The notes beneath the pieces are model-generated. The model saw only the letters and a list, made by a program, of their open reading frames with translations. It made no database searches and had not been told where the DNA came from. A stretch of 13,799 nucleotides of DNA from Flavobacteriales bacterium UBA5869 (GTDB lineage: Bacteria > Bacteroidota > Bacteroidia > Flavobacteriales_D > Crocinitomicaceae), in NCBI GenBank assembly GCA_002432565.1, contig DJFP01000178.1:1-13799 (forward strand), written 5' to 3'. Shown piece by piece: positions 13,457 through 13,799 of the stretch; the first letter of the stretch is position 1, and every line of letters begins with the position of its first letter. The position numbers and the translations under genes are program-made.

Positions 13457-13544
13457 AACAATTCGTAATTCGAAACTGGTAATTTGCAATTGGTTAAATT
13501 CCCGGGAACCGTATTAAATCTCCGAATATAAAACAGGAAGCCCT

Positions 13545-13799
13545 TCAGCTGTTTATTAATTCAATACCGCTTAAATCAGCTTTTCCGTTTTTTAGGAATT
13601 CATAAGTCATGCGGTCTGCTTTACAGTTTACAAACCGTAATTGTTTCAGACTTCTATTCTTAAAAAAAGTATTTGTGAGAACTGCATTTTGGAAGGTAAC
13701 ACGTTTGAAGGCGCATTGTTCAAAATAACAGTCTTCGATCAATCCTTCAATCACCAGGTCGGCGAGGTACATCTCCCGGAAAGAAACGCTGTTCCAATA
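13545..13799 (-). CDS. Pentapeptide-repeat-like protein, C-terminal part (runs off right edge)
   Basis: The frame remains open through base 13799, so the 5' end is outside the window and 84 residues are visible. The ATG at 13772 is internal: nine in-frame codons (YWNSVSFRE) lie before it within the window and continue the same pattern. Residues show the five-residue periodicity of pentapeptide-repeat proteins, with an aromatic or Leu at the centre of each unit: IEDCYFEQCAFKRVTFQNAVL, then NTFFKN and LRFVNCKAD (given in order). Such proteins fold as a right-handed square beta helix. The last part (MTYEFLKNGKADLSGIELINS) is a capping segment with a final repeat-like turn. Family functions range from gyrase protection to unknown; none can be assigned here. 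Confidence 0.6.
   Translation of the reverse strand, partial: YWNSVSFREMYLADLVIEGLIEDCYFEQCAFKRVTFQNAVLTNTFFKNRSLKQLRFVNCKADRMTYEFLKNGKADLSGIELINS

Noticed and set aside
1..13799. CRISPR arrays, tRNA/rRNA genes, insertion sequences or phage genes
   Set aside because: Both strands were read for regularly spaced direct repeats, cloverleaf-type sequences and transposase or integrase motifs; none was found.

Overview
The window looks like chromosomal DNA from a Bacteroidota bacterium, probably of the order Flavobacteriales; a Fluviicola-like relative is a guess. Four things point there. One protein ends in a type IX secretion (T9SS type A) sorting domain. An OmpA protein has a thrombospondin-3-type calcium linker. 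Several genes are preceded by the Bacteroidota -7 promoter element TAnnTTTG with very short leaders and no clear Shine-Dalgarno sequence. One small protein carries the 'DNRPEA...QRM' leader common in Bacteroidota proteins linked to extracellular contractile injection systems (eCIS). No tRNA, rRNA, CRISPR array, transposase or phage gene was seen.

Region 1 (1-5241) is a stress and signalling block. A leftward operon encodes a DoxX-like membrane protein, a tandem-domain universal stress protein, a 134-aa protein of unknown function and a TauE/SafE-type exporter. A separately promoted small membrane protein follows and is cut by the window edge. Divergent from this operon is a soluble PAS histidine kinase with a response regulator that fuses a receiver to a Crp/Fnr-like DNA-binding module. 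Both directions start from the same -7 octamer (TACTTTTG), and the gap between them holds Fnr/Crp-like inverted repeats. The likely reading is that the two-component pair senses a redox or energy signal and controls the stress operon and itself. The rightward pair ends at a strong terminator.

Region 2 (5331-10245) holds housekeeping and envelope genes: a stand-alone ADP/ATP-dependent NAD(P)H-hydrate dehydratase, a leftward OmpA-family outer-membrane protein, and a large rightward T9SS-secreted protein built from an alternating 82/88-residue repeat. Terminators lie at 6391-6426 and 10209-10245.

Region 3 (10268-13799) is accessory in character. The most interesting gene is at 10328-11446: an eCIS-style leader, a hydrophobic segment, and a C-terminal domain with a plausible Cys-His-Asp (papain/transglutaminase-like) triad, which suggests an orphan effector or toxin. 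It converges on a cytidylyltransferase-fold protein whose catalytic loop looks degenerate. Then come a promoter-terminator unit with no real ORF (candidate small RNA), a DUF2200 protein, an unrecognised 111-aa protein, and the C-terminal part of a pentapeptide-repeat-like protein running off the right edge.
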